Positions 25,045 to 34,122 of a DNA stretch of 47,011 bases are shown piece after piece (positions within the stretch are counted from its first letter, which is position 1; the number at the start of each line of letters is the position of its first letter). The stretch lies in assembly GCF_004799445.1 (NCBI RefSeq), contig NZ_SSNA01000208.1, positions 1-47,011 on the forward strand. The letters are read 5' to 3'. The position numbers were made by a program, and so were the translations under genes. The stretch comes from Bradyrhizobium sp. (lineage in GTDB: Bacteria; Pseudomonadota; Alphaproteobacteria; Rhizobiales; Xanthobacteraceae). The notes below the pieces were generated by a model, which saw only the letters and a list, made by a program, of their open reading frames with translations, was not told where the DNA came from and made no database searches.

Positions 25045-26589
25045 GTGACAGCAAGTGCGATGGCGCAGGCCTACGAGCCGCGCTACATCAGGCTCGACGC
25101 CAACGACAACGTGGCTATCGTGGTCAACGATCTCGGGCTTCCTGCAAAGACCCGCTTTGCCTGCGGTCTTGAGCTGCGCAACTTCGTGCCGCAGGGCCAC
25201 AAGGTCGCGCTTGCCGATATCCCGCAGGGCGCCGCGATCCGCCGTTATAATGAGGTGATAGGAACGGCGGCGAAGCCGATCCTGGCCGGCGAATGGGTCG
25301 ACGAGGCGCGCATCCAGATGCCGACGCCGCCCGAACTGGACAAGCTCGAGCTTGCGACGTCGGTTCCTGCGCCGCAAGCGCCGCTTGAGGGTTACACGTT
25401 CGAAGGCTTCCGCAACGCCGACGGTTCCGTCGGCACGAAAAACGTGCTGGCCATCAGCACCAGCGTGCAATGCGTCGCCGGGACGCTGCAGTTTGCGATC
25501 AAACGCATCAAGTCGGAGTTGCTGCCCAAATATCCTGATGTCGATGACGTCGTTGGGCTGACGCACAATTATGGCTGCGGCGTCGCGATCACCGCGCCGC
25601 TGGCGATCGTGCCGATCCGAACCCTGCAAAACCTCGCGATGAATCCGAATTTCGGCGGCGAAGTCATGGTGGTCGGGCTCGGCTGCGAGAAACTGGTTCC
25701 CGAGCGGCTGCTGCCGGAGGGATCAGACGGCAATATCGTGCGGATGCAGGACGAGGCTTTCGACGGCTTCGGCGCCATTGTCGATGCCATCATGGAGATG
25801 GCGGACGCGCGGCTCAAAGTGCTCAACCAGCGCCGCCGCGAAACCTGTCCGGCTTCCGACCTTGTCGTCGGCCTGCAGTGCGGCGGCTCCGATGCATTTT
25901 CCGGCGTGACCGCCAACCCCGCTTTGGGCTTCGCCGCCGATCTGCTGGTGCGCGCCGGCGCGAGCGTGATGTTTTCCGAAGTCACGGAAGTGCGGGACGC
26001 CATTCATCTGCTGACGCGGCGCGCCATCAACGAGGACGTCGGCCGCGCGCTGATCCGCGAAATGGACTGGTACGACAATTATCTCGCCAAGGGTGACGCG
26101 GATCGGAGCGCCAATACCACGCCCGGCAACAAGAAGGGCGGCCTTGCCAACATCGTCGAGAAGTCGCTGGGATCGATCGTGAAGTCCGGCACTACCCCGA
26201 TCGTCGACGTGCTGTCGCCGGGCGAACGGGTGCGCCGGAAGGGCATGACCTTTGCGGCAACGCCCGCGAGCGACTTCATCTGCGGTACATTGCAGCTCGC
26301 CTCCGGAATGACGTTGCAGGTCTTCACGACCGGGCGCGGCACGCCCTATGGGCTCGCCGCCGCCCCGGTCATCAAGGTGTCGACGCGAACCGAACTGGCG
26401 CGACGCTGGAAGGATCTCATCGACTTCGACGCCGGCCGCATCGCCACCGGCGAAGCCACCATCGAGCAAACCGGTTGGGATCTGTTCCGGCTGATCCTGG
26501 AGGTGGCGAGCGGTCGCACCAAAGTGTGGTCCGACCGTTGGGGCATTCATAACGACCTGACGTTGTTCACGCCCGGGCCGGTGACCTGA
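25045..26589 (+). CDS. UxaA/GarD-family sugar-acid dehydratase (galactarate/altronate type)
   Basis: Hydro-lyase of 514 aa. Start chosen at GTG 25045, with GGAG six bases upstream; an ATG at 25060 follows. The frame is open farther upstream but would overlap the amidohydrolase gene. An N-terminal SAF domain (YIRLDANDNVAIVVNDLGLP, then LRNFVPQGHKVALADIPQG) is followed by the dehydratase body with GFRNADGSVGTKNVLAISTS, GLTHNYGCGVAI, GLGCEK and GLQCGGSDAFSGVTANPALG, whose cysteines fit the Fe-S/iron site of the family. Both domains sit on one chain as in GarD. Its 3' end overlaps the convergent ABC ATPase gene by 43 bases. It probably dehydrates an aldarate or a related hydroxy acid. Confidence 0.88.
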   Translation: MTASAMAQAYEPRYIRLDANDNVAIVVNDLGLPAKTRFACGLELRNFVPQGHKVALADIPQGAAIRRYNEVIGTAAKPILAGEWVDEARIQMPTPPELDKLELATSVPAPQAPLEGYTFEGFRNADGSVGTKNVLAISTSVQCVAGTLQFAIKRIKSELLPKYPDVDDVVGLTHNYGCGVAITAPLAIVPIRTLQNLAMNPNFGGEVMVVGLGCEKLVPERLLPEGSDGNIVRMQDEAFDGFGAIVDAIMEMADARLKVLNQRRRETCPASDLVVGLQCGGSDAFSGVTANPALGFAADLLVRAGASVMFSEVTEVRDAIHLLTRRAINEDVGRALIREMDWYDNYLAKGDADRSANTTPGNKKGGLANIVEKSLGSIVKSGTTPIVDVLSPGERVRRKGMTFAATPASDFICGTLQLASGMTLQVFTTGRGTPYGLAAAPVIKVSTRTELARRWKDLIDFDAGRIATGEATIEQTGWDLFRLILEVASGRTKVWSDRWGIHNDLTLFTPGPVT

Positions 26590-28259
26590 GCCGCGGCTGC
26601 AGCCGGCGCCCCTCCGATATGCGGCACGGCGTCGACCAGTTCGCGCGTGTAAGCGGTCTGTGGGTTGTCGAACAGCGCGCGGCTCTCGCCCTGCTCGACA
26701 ACGCAGCCGTTGCGCAGGACGATGGTGCGATCGCACATCATGCGAACCACGTTGAGGTCGTGGCTGACGAACAGCAGCGCCAGATCATCCTCGCGCCTCA
26801 GCCGGTCCAATAGTTGCAGCACCACCGCCTGCACCGAGACGTCGAGCGCGGCGGTCGGCTCGTCCAGCACCAGCAGGCGCGGTTGGCAGGCGATCGCCCG
26901 CGCGATTCCGACGCGCGCCTTCTGGCCGCCGGAAAGCTGATGCGGAAAACGCGGCAAAAGCTCCGCCGGCAATCCCACCCGCTGCGCGCATTGCTCGACC
27001 CGTTGCCGCAACACGTCGCCGGGGCGCATCCCCGAAAGCCGCAGCAGCGGGTGGGCGATGCAATCAAAGGCGGTGAAACGCGGGTTCAGGCTTTCGTTGG
27101 GATCCTGGAATACGATCTGGATGTCCTTTCGGACCGGCGAGCGATGAAAGTCGCGCGCGGGCAGATGACCGATCGATTCCCCGTCGAACAGGATGGTGCC
27201 TTCGCTGGGGTCAATCAGGCGGCAAATCATGCGCGACGTCGTTGTCTTGCCGGAGCCGGATTCGCCGACCAGACCGACGCTCTCGCCCGCCGCCATGGCC
27301 ATGGAAAAGTCGGCCACCGCCGGCGGTCCCTGATCGTAGCGCTTGGCGAGATTTTTCACGTCCAGCAGCAGCGGCGTGCCCGCCGCCGGCGCCGGCCGGG
27401 GTTTGCACGCCGCCAGCATGGCCAGGTAATGACTTCTCTCGTCGTCCGTCACCAGATCCGCAATCCGCGAGGTCGCGGTCGGTGACGCCGCCACCAGGCG
27501 CCTAGTGTAGGCATGCCGCGGATGGCGGAACAGGGTCTGGGGTGCGGCTTCCTCGACGAGGCGGCCCTGTTCCATCACCACGACACGCTGGCAATAGCGG
27601 GCCGCAAGGCCGAGATCATGCGTGATCAGGATCGTCGCCATGCCGCGGTCGGCAGCGATCCTGACTAACAGATCCATCACCACCTTCTGCGTGGTGACGT
27701 CGAGGCCGGTGGTCGGCTCGTCCGCGATCAACAGCATCGGGTTGCAGGAAATCGCGATCGCGATCATTACCCGTTGGCACATCCCGCCGGATAGCTCGTG
27801 CGGATAGGCCGTCATTCGCTTTTCGGGATCGCGGATTTGAACGGCGCGCAGCAGTTTCAGCGCTTCCTCCGCCGCGTCTTCCTTCGACATGCGCTTGTGA
27901 CTCAGGATCGCATCCGCGATCTGCAGGCCGACCGCGCGGATCGGGTTGAGCGCCGCGCGCGGGTTCTGAAAGATCATCGACATGGCGGCGCCATGCAGGA
28001 CGCGGAAGTCGCTGTCCGCGATTTTCGTGATGTCCTGCCCGCGAAACAGAATCCGGCCGGCGGTCACCCGCCCGGCCACGTCCAGCAGCCGCGTCGTCGC
28101 AAATCCGGTGACGGACTTACCTGAACCGCTTTCGCCGACCAGCCCGAGCATTTCGCCCTGATCGAGCGAGAGCGTCACCCCGCGCACCGCTTCGACCAGG
28201 CCGCGGCGTGTCGAGAACGTAACGTGCAGGTCTTCGATCTGCAGCAGCGGCCCGGTCAT
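26547..28259 (-). CDS. Dipeptide/oligopeptide-type ABC ATPase, fused DppD-DppF
   Basis: Cytoplasmic ATPase subunit with two complete nucleotide-binding domains in one 570-aa chain. Domain 1: Walker A GESGSGKS, signature LSGGMCQR, Walker B LLIADEPTTGLDV. Domain 2: Walker A GESGSGKT, signature LSGGQKAR, Walker B LLVLDEPTAALDV. The oligopeptide ABC C-terminal insert after each domain is present (FRHPRHAYTRRLVAASP and FDNPQTAYTRELVDAVP). The ATG at 28259 overlaps the permease stop (ATGA). Last gene of the roughly 10-kb minus-strand operon; its stop lies 43 bases inside the convergent dehydratase gene. Ends with an Ala-rich tail. Confidence 0.92.
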   Translation of the reverse strand: MTGPLLQIEDLHVTFSTRRGLVEAVRGVTLSLDQGEMLGLVGESGSGKSVTGFATTRLLDVAGRVTAGRILFRGQDITKIADSDFRVLHGAAMSMIFQNPRAALNPIRAVGLQIADAILSHKRMSKEDAAEEALKLLRAVQIRDPEKRMTAYPHELSGGMCQRVMIAIAISCNPMLLIADEPTTGLDVTTQKVVMDLLVRIAADRGMATILITHDLGLAARYCQRVVVMEQGRLVEEAAPQTLFRHPRHAYTRRLVAASPTATSRIADLVTDDERSHYLAMLAACKPRPAPAAGTPLLLDVKNLAKRYDQGPPAVADFSMAMAAGESVGLVGESGSGKTTTSRMICRLIDPSEGTILFDGESIGHLPARDFHRSPVRKDIQIVFQDPNESLNPRFTAFDCIAHPLLRLSGMRPGDVLRQRVEQCAQRVGLPAELLPRFPHQLSGGQKARVGIARAIACQPRLLVLDEPTAALDVSVQAVVLQLLDRLRREDDLALLFVSHDLNVVRMMCDRTIVLRNGCVVEQGESRALFDNPQTAYTRELVDAVPHIGGAPAAAAAQVTGPGVNNVRSL

Positions 28260-29104
28260 GTCCGCATTCGGGGATCGAGAATGTCCCGCATCCCGTCGCC
28301 GAGCAGATTGAAGCACAGTACGGCCAGCATCAGCGCCAGCCCCGGAAACGCGACCAGCCACCATTTTCCGGTCGAGATGAAGCGCGCGCCCTCCGCGACC
28401 ATGATGCCCCATTCCGGAGTCGGCGGCCTGACGCCAAGCCCAATGAAGGAGAGCCCGGCCGCATTGAGGATGGCCCAACCCAAATTGAGCGACATCTGCA
28501 CCGCCATCGCCGGAAGCACATTCGGCAACAGGAAACGCAACACCACCGAAAAATTGCTTTCGCCGCCGGCACGCGCCGCCTCCACCCAGCCGACGTTGCG
28601 GCGGACATTGACCTCCGCGCGGGCGAAGCGAATGTAAAACGGCAGATTGATGATGGCGGTGGCGATGACGATGTTCTCGACGCGGTTGCCGAGCGCCGCG
28701 ACCATGGCCATGGCGAGCACGAACAGCGGAAAGGCCATCATCACATCGACGAAACGGCCGACCGCACGATCCAGCCGGCCTCCGGCATAACCGCAGAAAG
28801 CGCCGATCACGGCGCCAAGCACGAAAGAGATGCCGACCGCCGAGACGGCGATGACGAGATCGAGCCGGGTTGCGACCACAAGCCGGCTGAACGTATCGCG
28901 GCCGAGTTGGTCGGTGCCGGCAAGGTGCGCCGCGCTCGGAGGTGCCAGCGCCTGCGATACATTCGAGGCGATCGGGTCATAAGGCACGATCGACGGCCCG
29001 AAGATGGCGATGAGGATCAGCAGGACGACGCCCGCCGCGGCAACCGCGGTCAGCGGGTTGCCGCGCAGGATCCAAACGGTGTGACGCAAGGTCGCGCTGG
29101 CCAT
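28256..29104 (-). CDS. Dpp/Opp-type ABC permease (DppC-like)
   Basis: Inner-membrane permease, 282 aa. N-terminal OppC domain and first helix (NPLTAVAAAGVVLLILIAIF), the marker LAGTDQLGRDTFSRLV, then the binding-protein-dependent transport domain with the EAA loop EAARAGGESNFSVVLRFLLP, and the C-terminal GVRPPTPEWGIMVAEG and DPRMRT. The start codon at 29104 overlaps the DppB stop by one base. Forms the channel with the upstream permease. Confidence 0.92.
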   Translation of the reverse strand: MASATLRHTVWILRGNPLTAVAAAGVVLLILIAIFGPSIVPYDPIASNVSQALAPPSAAHLAGTDQLGRDTFSRLVVATRLDLVIAVSAVGISFVLGAVIGAFCGYAGGRLDRAVGRFVDVMMAFPLFVLAMAMVAALGNRVENIVIATAIINLPFYIRFARAEVNVRRNVGWVEAARAGGESNFSVVLRFLLPNVLPAMAVQMSLNLGWAILNAAGLSFIGLGVRPPTPEWGIMVAEGARFISTGKWWLVAFPGLALMLAVLCFNLLGDGMRDILDPRMRT

Positions 29105-30132
29105 CAGATCGACACCCGCGGATCGGCAATGCCATAGAGAACATCGACCAGCAGATTGACCACGACAAAGATGCTGGCCATCAGCAGCACGAAACCCTGC
29201 ACCGGGGCATAGTCGGACGACAGCAGCGCATCCAGCGCATAGGAGGCGACACCGGGCCAGGAGTAGACCTTCTCCACCAGCACGTTGGCGCCGAGCATGG
29301 TCGAGAATACGATGCCGGCAATGGTAATGACCGGAAGGATCGCGTTGCGTAACGCATAGGTCACGACAATGCGCCACCAGGAAAGCCCCACCGAGCGCGC
29401 CGTGCGCACGAAATCGCTGCCAAGCGAGACCAGCATCGACGCGCGCGTGATACGCGCCAGCGGCGCGATCACGAACAGGGCCATGGTTGCTGCCGGCAGG
29501 ATCAATTGTCGAAACGCCGCCCACCACCCGTCGAGGTCTCCCGCCAGCAGGAAGTCGATGGTCAGGAAACCGGTGCGCGAAGGCGGCAACGACGTGAAGA
29601 CGTCGATACGCCCGGTCGGATCGGGCGCCAGACCCAGCAGGTAATAGAAAACATAGATCAGCAACAGGCCCGATACGAAGGTCGGCACGCAGACGCCGAG
29701 CGCGCAAAACAGCCGCACGCCATGGTCGATGACGGAGCCTGGCTTCAACGCCGCCAGCACGCCGAGAGGGATCGCCGATACCAGGGCGATCAGCAATGCG
29801 GTCAGGGTCAGCTCCAGCGAGGCCGGCAGGCGATCCCTGAGATCGGTGGTAACCGCCTGCCCGGTCATCAGGGAGCGGCCGAGATTGCCGCGGCCGACAT
29901 CATACAAATAAAGCAGCAATTGCTGCGGCACCGGCTTGTCCAGTCCCATCTGCTTGCGAATGACCTCGATTTCCTCCTTGCCGGCATTGGGCCCGGAGGC
30001 AAAGAACACCGCGGGATCGCCGGGCAAAACCCGCATCAGCAGGAACGTGAAGACCAGCACACCGAACAATGCGGGCAGCGAGGACATGAAACGCCTCCCC
30101 GCCCGAATCACCGTTGCGACAAAGCTTTTCAT
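29104..30132 (-). CDS. Dpp/Opp-type ABC permease (DppB-like)
   Basis: Inner-membrane permease, 342 aa. First helix LPALFGVLVFTFLLMRVLPG, then GLDKPVPQQLLLYLYDVGRG and NLGRSLMTGQAVTTDL, typical of DppB/NikB. The transport domain contains the EAA loop RTARSVGLSWWRIVVTYALR and ends DVLYGIADPRVSI. It lies 13 bases after the binding-protein gene. The insert between helices (DPTGRIDVFTSLPPSRTGFL) is slightly long. Confidence 0.92.
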   Translation of the reverse strand: MKSFVATVIRAGRRFMSSLPALFGVLVFTFLLMRVLPGDPAVFFASGPNAGKEEIEVIRKQMGLDKPVPQQLLLYLYDVGRGNLGRSLMTGQAVTTDLRDRLPASLELTLTALLIALVSAIPLGVLAALKPGSVIDHGVRLFCALGVCVPTFVSGLLLIYVFYYLLGLAPDPTGRIDVFTSLPPSRTGFLTIDFLLAGDLDGWWAAFRQLILPAATMALFVIAPLARITRASMLVSLGSDFVRTARSVGLSWWRIVVTYALRNAILPVITIAGIVFSTMLGANVLVEKVYSWPGVASYALDALLSSDYAPVQGFVLLMASIFVVVNLLVDVLYGIADPRVSI

Positions 30133-30145
30133 GACGGCCGGCGGG

Positions 30146-31762
30146 TCACTTGCGGCGAAGGTCGCGATAATCGACCTGGCGGTGAAACTGGTACGTGTAG
30201 CCCTCGATCGAGGTTGCCATCACGGCGTCCTGGCTCGGCTGCCAAAGCGCAATCTGCGGCATCTCGGCGAAATGGATCGCGTTGAGCTTCAGGCCGTCCT
30301 GGTCGTACTTGGCCTTGTCCGGCTCGAAGCGCGCTTCCTGGGCGGTCGCTGTCAGTTCCGCATTATTGATGCTGCTGTAATTCCAGCGCTGATTGCCGGT
30401 ATAGAAATTGCGGTAGAAATAGTCGGTCGACGGCAGCCAGGCGACGATGCCTTCGGTGAAGAACGGCAGCTTCTTCTCGTTGATCTGCGTCGACATCTGC
30501 GCATCGGGCAGTTTCTGGATATCGACCTTGATGCCGATCCTGGCGAGCGATTCCTTGACCAGTGCAGCCATCGGCTCGGCGGTCGAGGCTTGGCCGACAT
30601 TGAAGCTGAATGTCGTCGAAAAACCGTCGGGCATCCCGGCCGCCTTCAAATACTCCCTGGCCTTGTCGAGATCGAGCTTGATGGGCTGCGGAAAAGGAAA
30701 GGCGCTGGTCGTCGGCTTGCCATCCGTCCAGCTGGCGCCGAACAGTGGCGTTCCGCGGCCGAACAGAGCCGCCTTGAACATATCGTCGTAAGGCAGCGCG
30801 TAGGCGACGGCGCGGCGCACGTTGATGTTGTCGAACGGCGGAATCGTATTGTTCATCGAAATGAAGGTGACGGAATTGTATTGCGGCGTCGAGATCACCT
30901 TGAGGGTGCCCTTGCTCTCCAGCGACTGGATGTCGCTGGCCTGCAGATCGACTGTGATATCGGCGTCACCGCGCTCAACCAGGTTGGCGCGGGTCGCCGG
31001 CTCCGGCACGGTCTGCACGATCACCCGTTTGAAGAATGCTGACTTGTCAGGCGATCCCCGGTTCCAGGCCTCGTTGCGCTTCATAATCACCTGTTCGCCG
31101 GGCTTGAAGCTCTCGATCACATAGGCGCCGCTGCCGACGGCGTGCTCCTTGAGCCACGAAATCGCCCAGGGATCTTCGGCCGTCGCATTCGCCTTCGCGA
31201 CCTTGGAGTTGATGATGATCGGATAGACGGTGGCGAGATTCGGCAGCGCGAGCTTGTCGGGCTTCGGCAGCGTCACTTCGAAAGTCAGTGGATCAATCAC
31301 CTTGAACTGATCGGCGCTCGTCAGGGATCCCGTGAGGAGCTGAGCCTTGCCGAGCACTGGCGCCGTTACCGCACGGTCGAGCGACCACTTGACGTCATCA
31401 GCGGTGACCGGCGTCCCATCCTGAAACTTGGCATCCTTGCGCAGATGGAACGTGATTTTCATCAGATCGGGGCTGACGTCGTAGGATTCAGCCAGCTCGC
31501 CGGTGATCTTGTCGAGATCGAACACCCACTTACCGTTCAGTTGCTTGCGGCCGAACGAGACCAGCCGGTCATAGGTACTGAGACTCACCGCGAAAGCCTC
31601 GCGGGTCGAGCCTGGGACGTTGGGATCGAGGGTGTTGACCGATGCGCCGGTGACATACCGCAGCGTCTCGGCACGCGACTGCGCCAGAGCCGGCTCCGCG
31701 GCGAGCAGAAGCACCAGCGCGCCGACCGCGCTGAAAAAGGGCCCGCAATACCTTAACCGCAT
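30146..31762 (-). CDS. ABC transporter substrate-binding protein, family 5 (DppA/OppA type)
   Basis: Periplasmic binding protein, 538 aa, with signal peptide ending EPALAQS near residue 29. Family-5 markers are TLDPNVPGSTREAFAVSL, ESYDVSPDLMKITFHLRKDA, FQDGTPVTADDVKWSLDRAV and VRRAVAYALPYDDMFKAAL. These proteins bind peptides, but also glycosides, opines, nickel complexes and other small solutes. Its place behind hydantoinase, epimerase, SDR and flavoprotein genes suggests that the transporter imports the substrate degraded by this operon rather than ordinary dipeptides (inference). First gene of the transporter block; 164 bases separate it from the gene upstream. Confidence 0.9.
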   Translation of the reverse strand: MRLRYCGPFFSAVGALVLLLAAEPALAQSRAETLRYVTGASVNTLDPNVPGSTREAFAVSLSTYDRLVSFGRKQLNGKWVFDLDKITGELAESYDVSPDLMKITFHLRKDAKFQDGTPVTADDVKWSLDRAVTAPVLGKAQLLTGSLTSADQFKVIDPLTFEVTLPKPDKLALPNLATVYPIIINSKVAKANATAEDPWAISWLKEHAVGSGAYVIESFKPGEQVIMKRNEAWNRGSPDKSAFFKRVIVQTVPEPATRANLVERGDADITVDLQASDIQSLESKGTLKVISTPQYNSVTFISMNNTIPPFDNINVRRAVAYALPYDDMFKAALFGRGTPLFGASWTDGKPTTSAFPFPQPIKLDLDKAREYLKAAGMPDGFSTTFSFNVGQASTAEPMAALVKESLARIGIKVDIQKLPDAQMSTQINEKKLPFFTEGIVAWLPSTDYFYRNFYTGNQRWNYSSINNAELTATAQEARFEPDKAKYDQDGLKLNAIHFAEMPQIALWQPSQDAVMATSIEGYTYQFHRQVDYRDLRRK

Positions 31763-31794
31763 CCTTGATCCCCCGAATTCAATAACGAAACCCG

Positions 31795-31812
31795 CCCGAG
31801 AAGAGTCTCGGG
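31795..31812. other. 7-bp perfect inverted repeat before the binding-protein gene
   Basis: CCCGAGA, spacer AGAG, TCTCGGG, in the 164-base gap between the flavoprotein and binding-protein genes. There is no U-run on either side, so it may be a leader hairpin, an operator or an attenuating structure. It could set transporter expression apart from the upstream enzyme genes. Confidence 0.35.
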
Positions 31813-31926
31813 ATCGCGACCAATCCCGCGGTCAATCCTAAGCAAATTATGCGCCAAGCGGTATTCTTTCAGAGCAGTCCAGCCGCCCGCACCCGATCAT
31901 TTTCATGACGTTCATGCAAATTACGA

Positions 31927-33363
31927 TCACCCACCTTCTTCTACGGCTTGTTTTTGCCGGGTAATGACGGCCTGCGGCACATTGTACGCCTTGAAAGACC
32001 GCCAGTGCCGCTCAAGGTCAGCGCGGAACAACCCTCGGGTCAGACCATACACCAGCTTGGGTATGGCTGTCGTCATGGCGTTGATTGACGAGCCGGAGGG
32101 GCCAAAACTCATGGTTGAGGCGAATGCAAACAGGTGAATGTCGGAAATCCATGGCGTTTTTCCCGGCACGCGTTCGGTGAGCGCGTAATCGTCGGCCAGA
32201 TAAGGATAGCGGCCCAGATGCGCGTTGCGCTCATTCTCCGGCGGCCGATAGCGGTCGGCCCAGGTCGCGATGTTATCGGCAAAACTTCTCAATTCGCGGC
32301 GCTCGGCGAAGTCGATATGGGTGCCGGTGCCGCAGATGACAAAATCCGCCAAGACGATACCGTGCGGCGTCCGCAATTCGACCGCGTTTCCGACCTCGCG
32401 GGCCGCCTCGACCGGCGAGCCCTCGTGCAGATGGAAATTGGCAAACCGCGCGCAGCGATCATAAGTCGCCTGCGGGAATCCCTCCCGCAACTCGAGGATG
32501 GCGCGCATGAAACGCCAGCGCCAGGCATCGTCGAGATCGCAGAAGTGACGCAAAAAGCCGCGAAACGTCAGCCATCGATAGGGCTGGACCAACTGGATTT
32601 CGGCTCGGCGGCAAAGCAGGTGTACCTCGGCCGCCCCGGCCTCAAGCGCGGTCGCCGCGTTGTCGAAGGCGGTCGCGCCGGCGCCGATCACGGCAACCTT
32701 CTGGCCTTCCAGCGTTTCGAAATCAATAGGGTCCGAGGTGCGGGCACATCGCCTGGCCGGCAGATGGCGTAGCGATTCAGGGACAGTCCAGTTACCCATG
32801 GCCTCCTGGCCGGTCGCCAGCACGATTTTCCGCGCATAGAGCGTTTCGACCGCGCCGGCGCTCTGCACCGTGGCGGCGAGCAGTCCATCCTTCGCGGGCG
32901 CAATCTCGAGCAATTCGCAGCCGTTGCGCACCGTCAAGCCTACCGCGCGCCTGAACCACAGCAGATATTCCGCCCACATATCGCGCGGTATCAGGTCGAG
33001 ATTTTCCCAATCCTGCTTTCCGAATCGCGCCTCGTGCCACGACTGATAGGTGAGACTCGGGATGTCGAGATCGGGCCCGGTAAAATCTTTCGGGCTGCGC
33101 AGCGTGTGCATGCGGGCGTAGGAAAGCCATGGGCCTTCCTTCCCCTCCTCCGCCTTGTCCAGGATCAGGATGTTGGTCACCTGCGAGCGCATCAGGCCGA
33201 AGGCAGTGGCCAGACCTGATTGGCCGGCGCCAACGATGAGCACGTCGAGCGCGGGCCTGCCATTCGGCGCCGGCTTCGGTTCGAGCCAGGGCGCATTTGG
33301 ATGCGACGTTCTGGCAAGATCGGCGCGGACCTGAGCTTCGAGTTCGATGAGTGCGCTGCTCAT
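31927..33363 (-). CDS. FAD/NAD(P)-dependent oxidoreductase, monooxygenase-like
   Basis: Two-dinucleotide-fold flavoprotein, 478 aa. The FAD-binding motif VLIVGAGQSGLATAFGL lies near residues 44-60 and the NAD(P) motif VAVIGAGATAFDNAATAL near 221-238. Segments such as YARMHTLRSPKDFTGPDLDI and IVLATGQEAMGNWTVPESL resemble single-component N-hydroxylating or Baeyer-Villiger-type flavin monooxygenases, but the canonical FMO fingerprint is not clear. The ATG at 33363 overlaps the SDR stop (ATGA). Part of the hydantoinase operon; it probably oxidises the substrate or an intermediate. Confidence 0.8.
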   Translation of the reverse strand: MSSALIELEAQVRADLARTSHPNAPWLEPKPAPNGRPALDVLIVGAGQSGLATAFGLMRSQVTNILILDKAEEGKEGPWLSYARMHTLRSPKDFTGPDLDIPSLTYQSWHEARFGKQDWENLDLIPRDMWAEYLLWFRRAVGLTVRNGCELLEIAPAKDGLLAATVQSAGAVETLYARKIVLATGQEAMGNWTVPESLRHLPARRCARTSDPIDFETLEGQKVAVIGAGATAFDNAATALEAGAAEVHLLCRRAEIQLVQPYRWLTFRGFLRHFCDLDDAWRWRFMRAILELREGFPQATYDRCARFANFHLHEGSPVEAAREVGNAVELRTPHGIVLADFVICGTGTHIDFAERRELRSFADNIATWADRYRPPENERNAHLGRYPYLADDYALTERVPGKTPWISDIHLFAFASTMSFGPSGSSINAMTTAIPKLVYGLTRGLFRADLERHWRSFKAYNVPQAVITRQKQAVEEGG

Positions 33364-34121
33364 GCGGCCAGCCAACCTCCGTCAACCGCCATGACCGTTC
33401 CGGTCGTGAACGACGACGCATCGCTGGCCAGATACAGCGCGGCCTCGGCGACCTCCTCCGCCCTGCCAAACCGCTTCATGGCGTGGCGATTCCGCGACGC
33501 CTCACGGACCGGCTCCGGATCGGCATGCCGCGCGAAACTTCGCCGCAGCATCGGCGTGTCGATGGCGCCTGGCGCGATCGCATTGACACGAATTCCGTCG
33601 GTCGCAAAATCCACAGCCATCGTTTTCGTCAGACTGATGATCGCGCCCTTGGCGGCGATATAGGCGCTGTTGTTTCGTCCGCCGGCGATCGCGAGTTGTG
33701 AGGCGAGCGTGACGATCGAGCCCTTGCCCTGTCGCTGCATCTGCGGCACGGCGGCCCGCGACCACAGCCAGGTGCCGCCGACATGTGTGCGGAACACCGC
33801 GTCCCAATCGGTGGGATCGGTCGTCACCACCGTCCCGCCGCAGGACCAGCCGGCGGCGGCCATCAGCACGTCGAGCCGGCCGTGGTGCGACACGATCGCC
33901 TCGACCGTGGTTTTGGCGAAATCACCGTTACCGACATCGCCCAAATGCTCCGATCCGTCGCCATTCACGGCACGAACGGTTGCAAGCGTTTCCTGCAGGC
34001 CGGCGGAATCGCGATCGACAAGTGCCACGAACGCGCCTTCCGCCGCGAACAGCAGCGCGCTGGCACGGCCGATGCCGGACCCTGCCCCGGTGATAACAGC
34101 GATCCGTCCCTTCAGCCGCAT
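33360..34121 (-). CDS. Short-chain dehydrogenase/reductase (SDR)
   Basis: Classical SDR of 253 aa. Cofactor motif VITGAGSGIGRA; an acidic residue after strand 2 (VDRD) suggests NAD preference. AAAGWS stands in for the usual NNAG region. Active-site Ser in VTLASQLAI and YIAAK. C-terminus FTTGTVMAVDGGWLA is typical of the FabG-like subgroup. The ATG at 34121 has AGGA about 7 bases upstream and lies one base after the epimerase stop; an ATG at 34139 would add six residues. Translationally coupled to the flavoprotein gene. Confidence 0.88.
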   Translation of the reverse strand: MRLKGRIAVITGAGSGIGRASALLFAAEGAFVALVDRDSAGLQETLATVRAVNGDGSEHLGDVGNGDFAKTTVEAIVSHHGRLDVLMAAAGWSCGGTVVTTDPTDWDAVFRTHVGGTWLWSRAAVPQMQRQGKGSIVTLASQLAIAGGRNNSAYIAAKGAIISLTKTMAVDFATDGIRVNAIAPGAIDTPMLRRSFARHADPEPVREASRNRHAMKRFGRAEEVAEAALYLASDASSFTTGTVMAVDGGWLAA

Positions 34122-34122
34122 G

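Noticed and set aside
28256..29707. Longer 483-codon version of the DppC-like permease
   Set aside because: The extra N-terminal 200 codons are out of frame with and overlap the DppB gene; the real start is the ATG at 29104.
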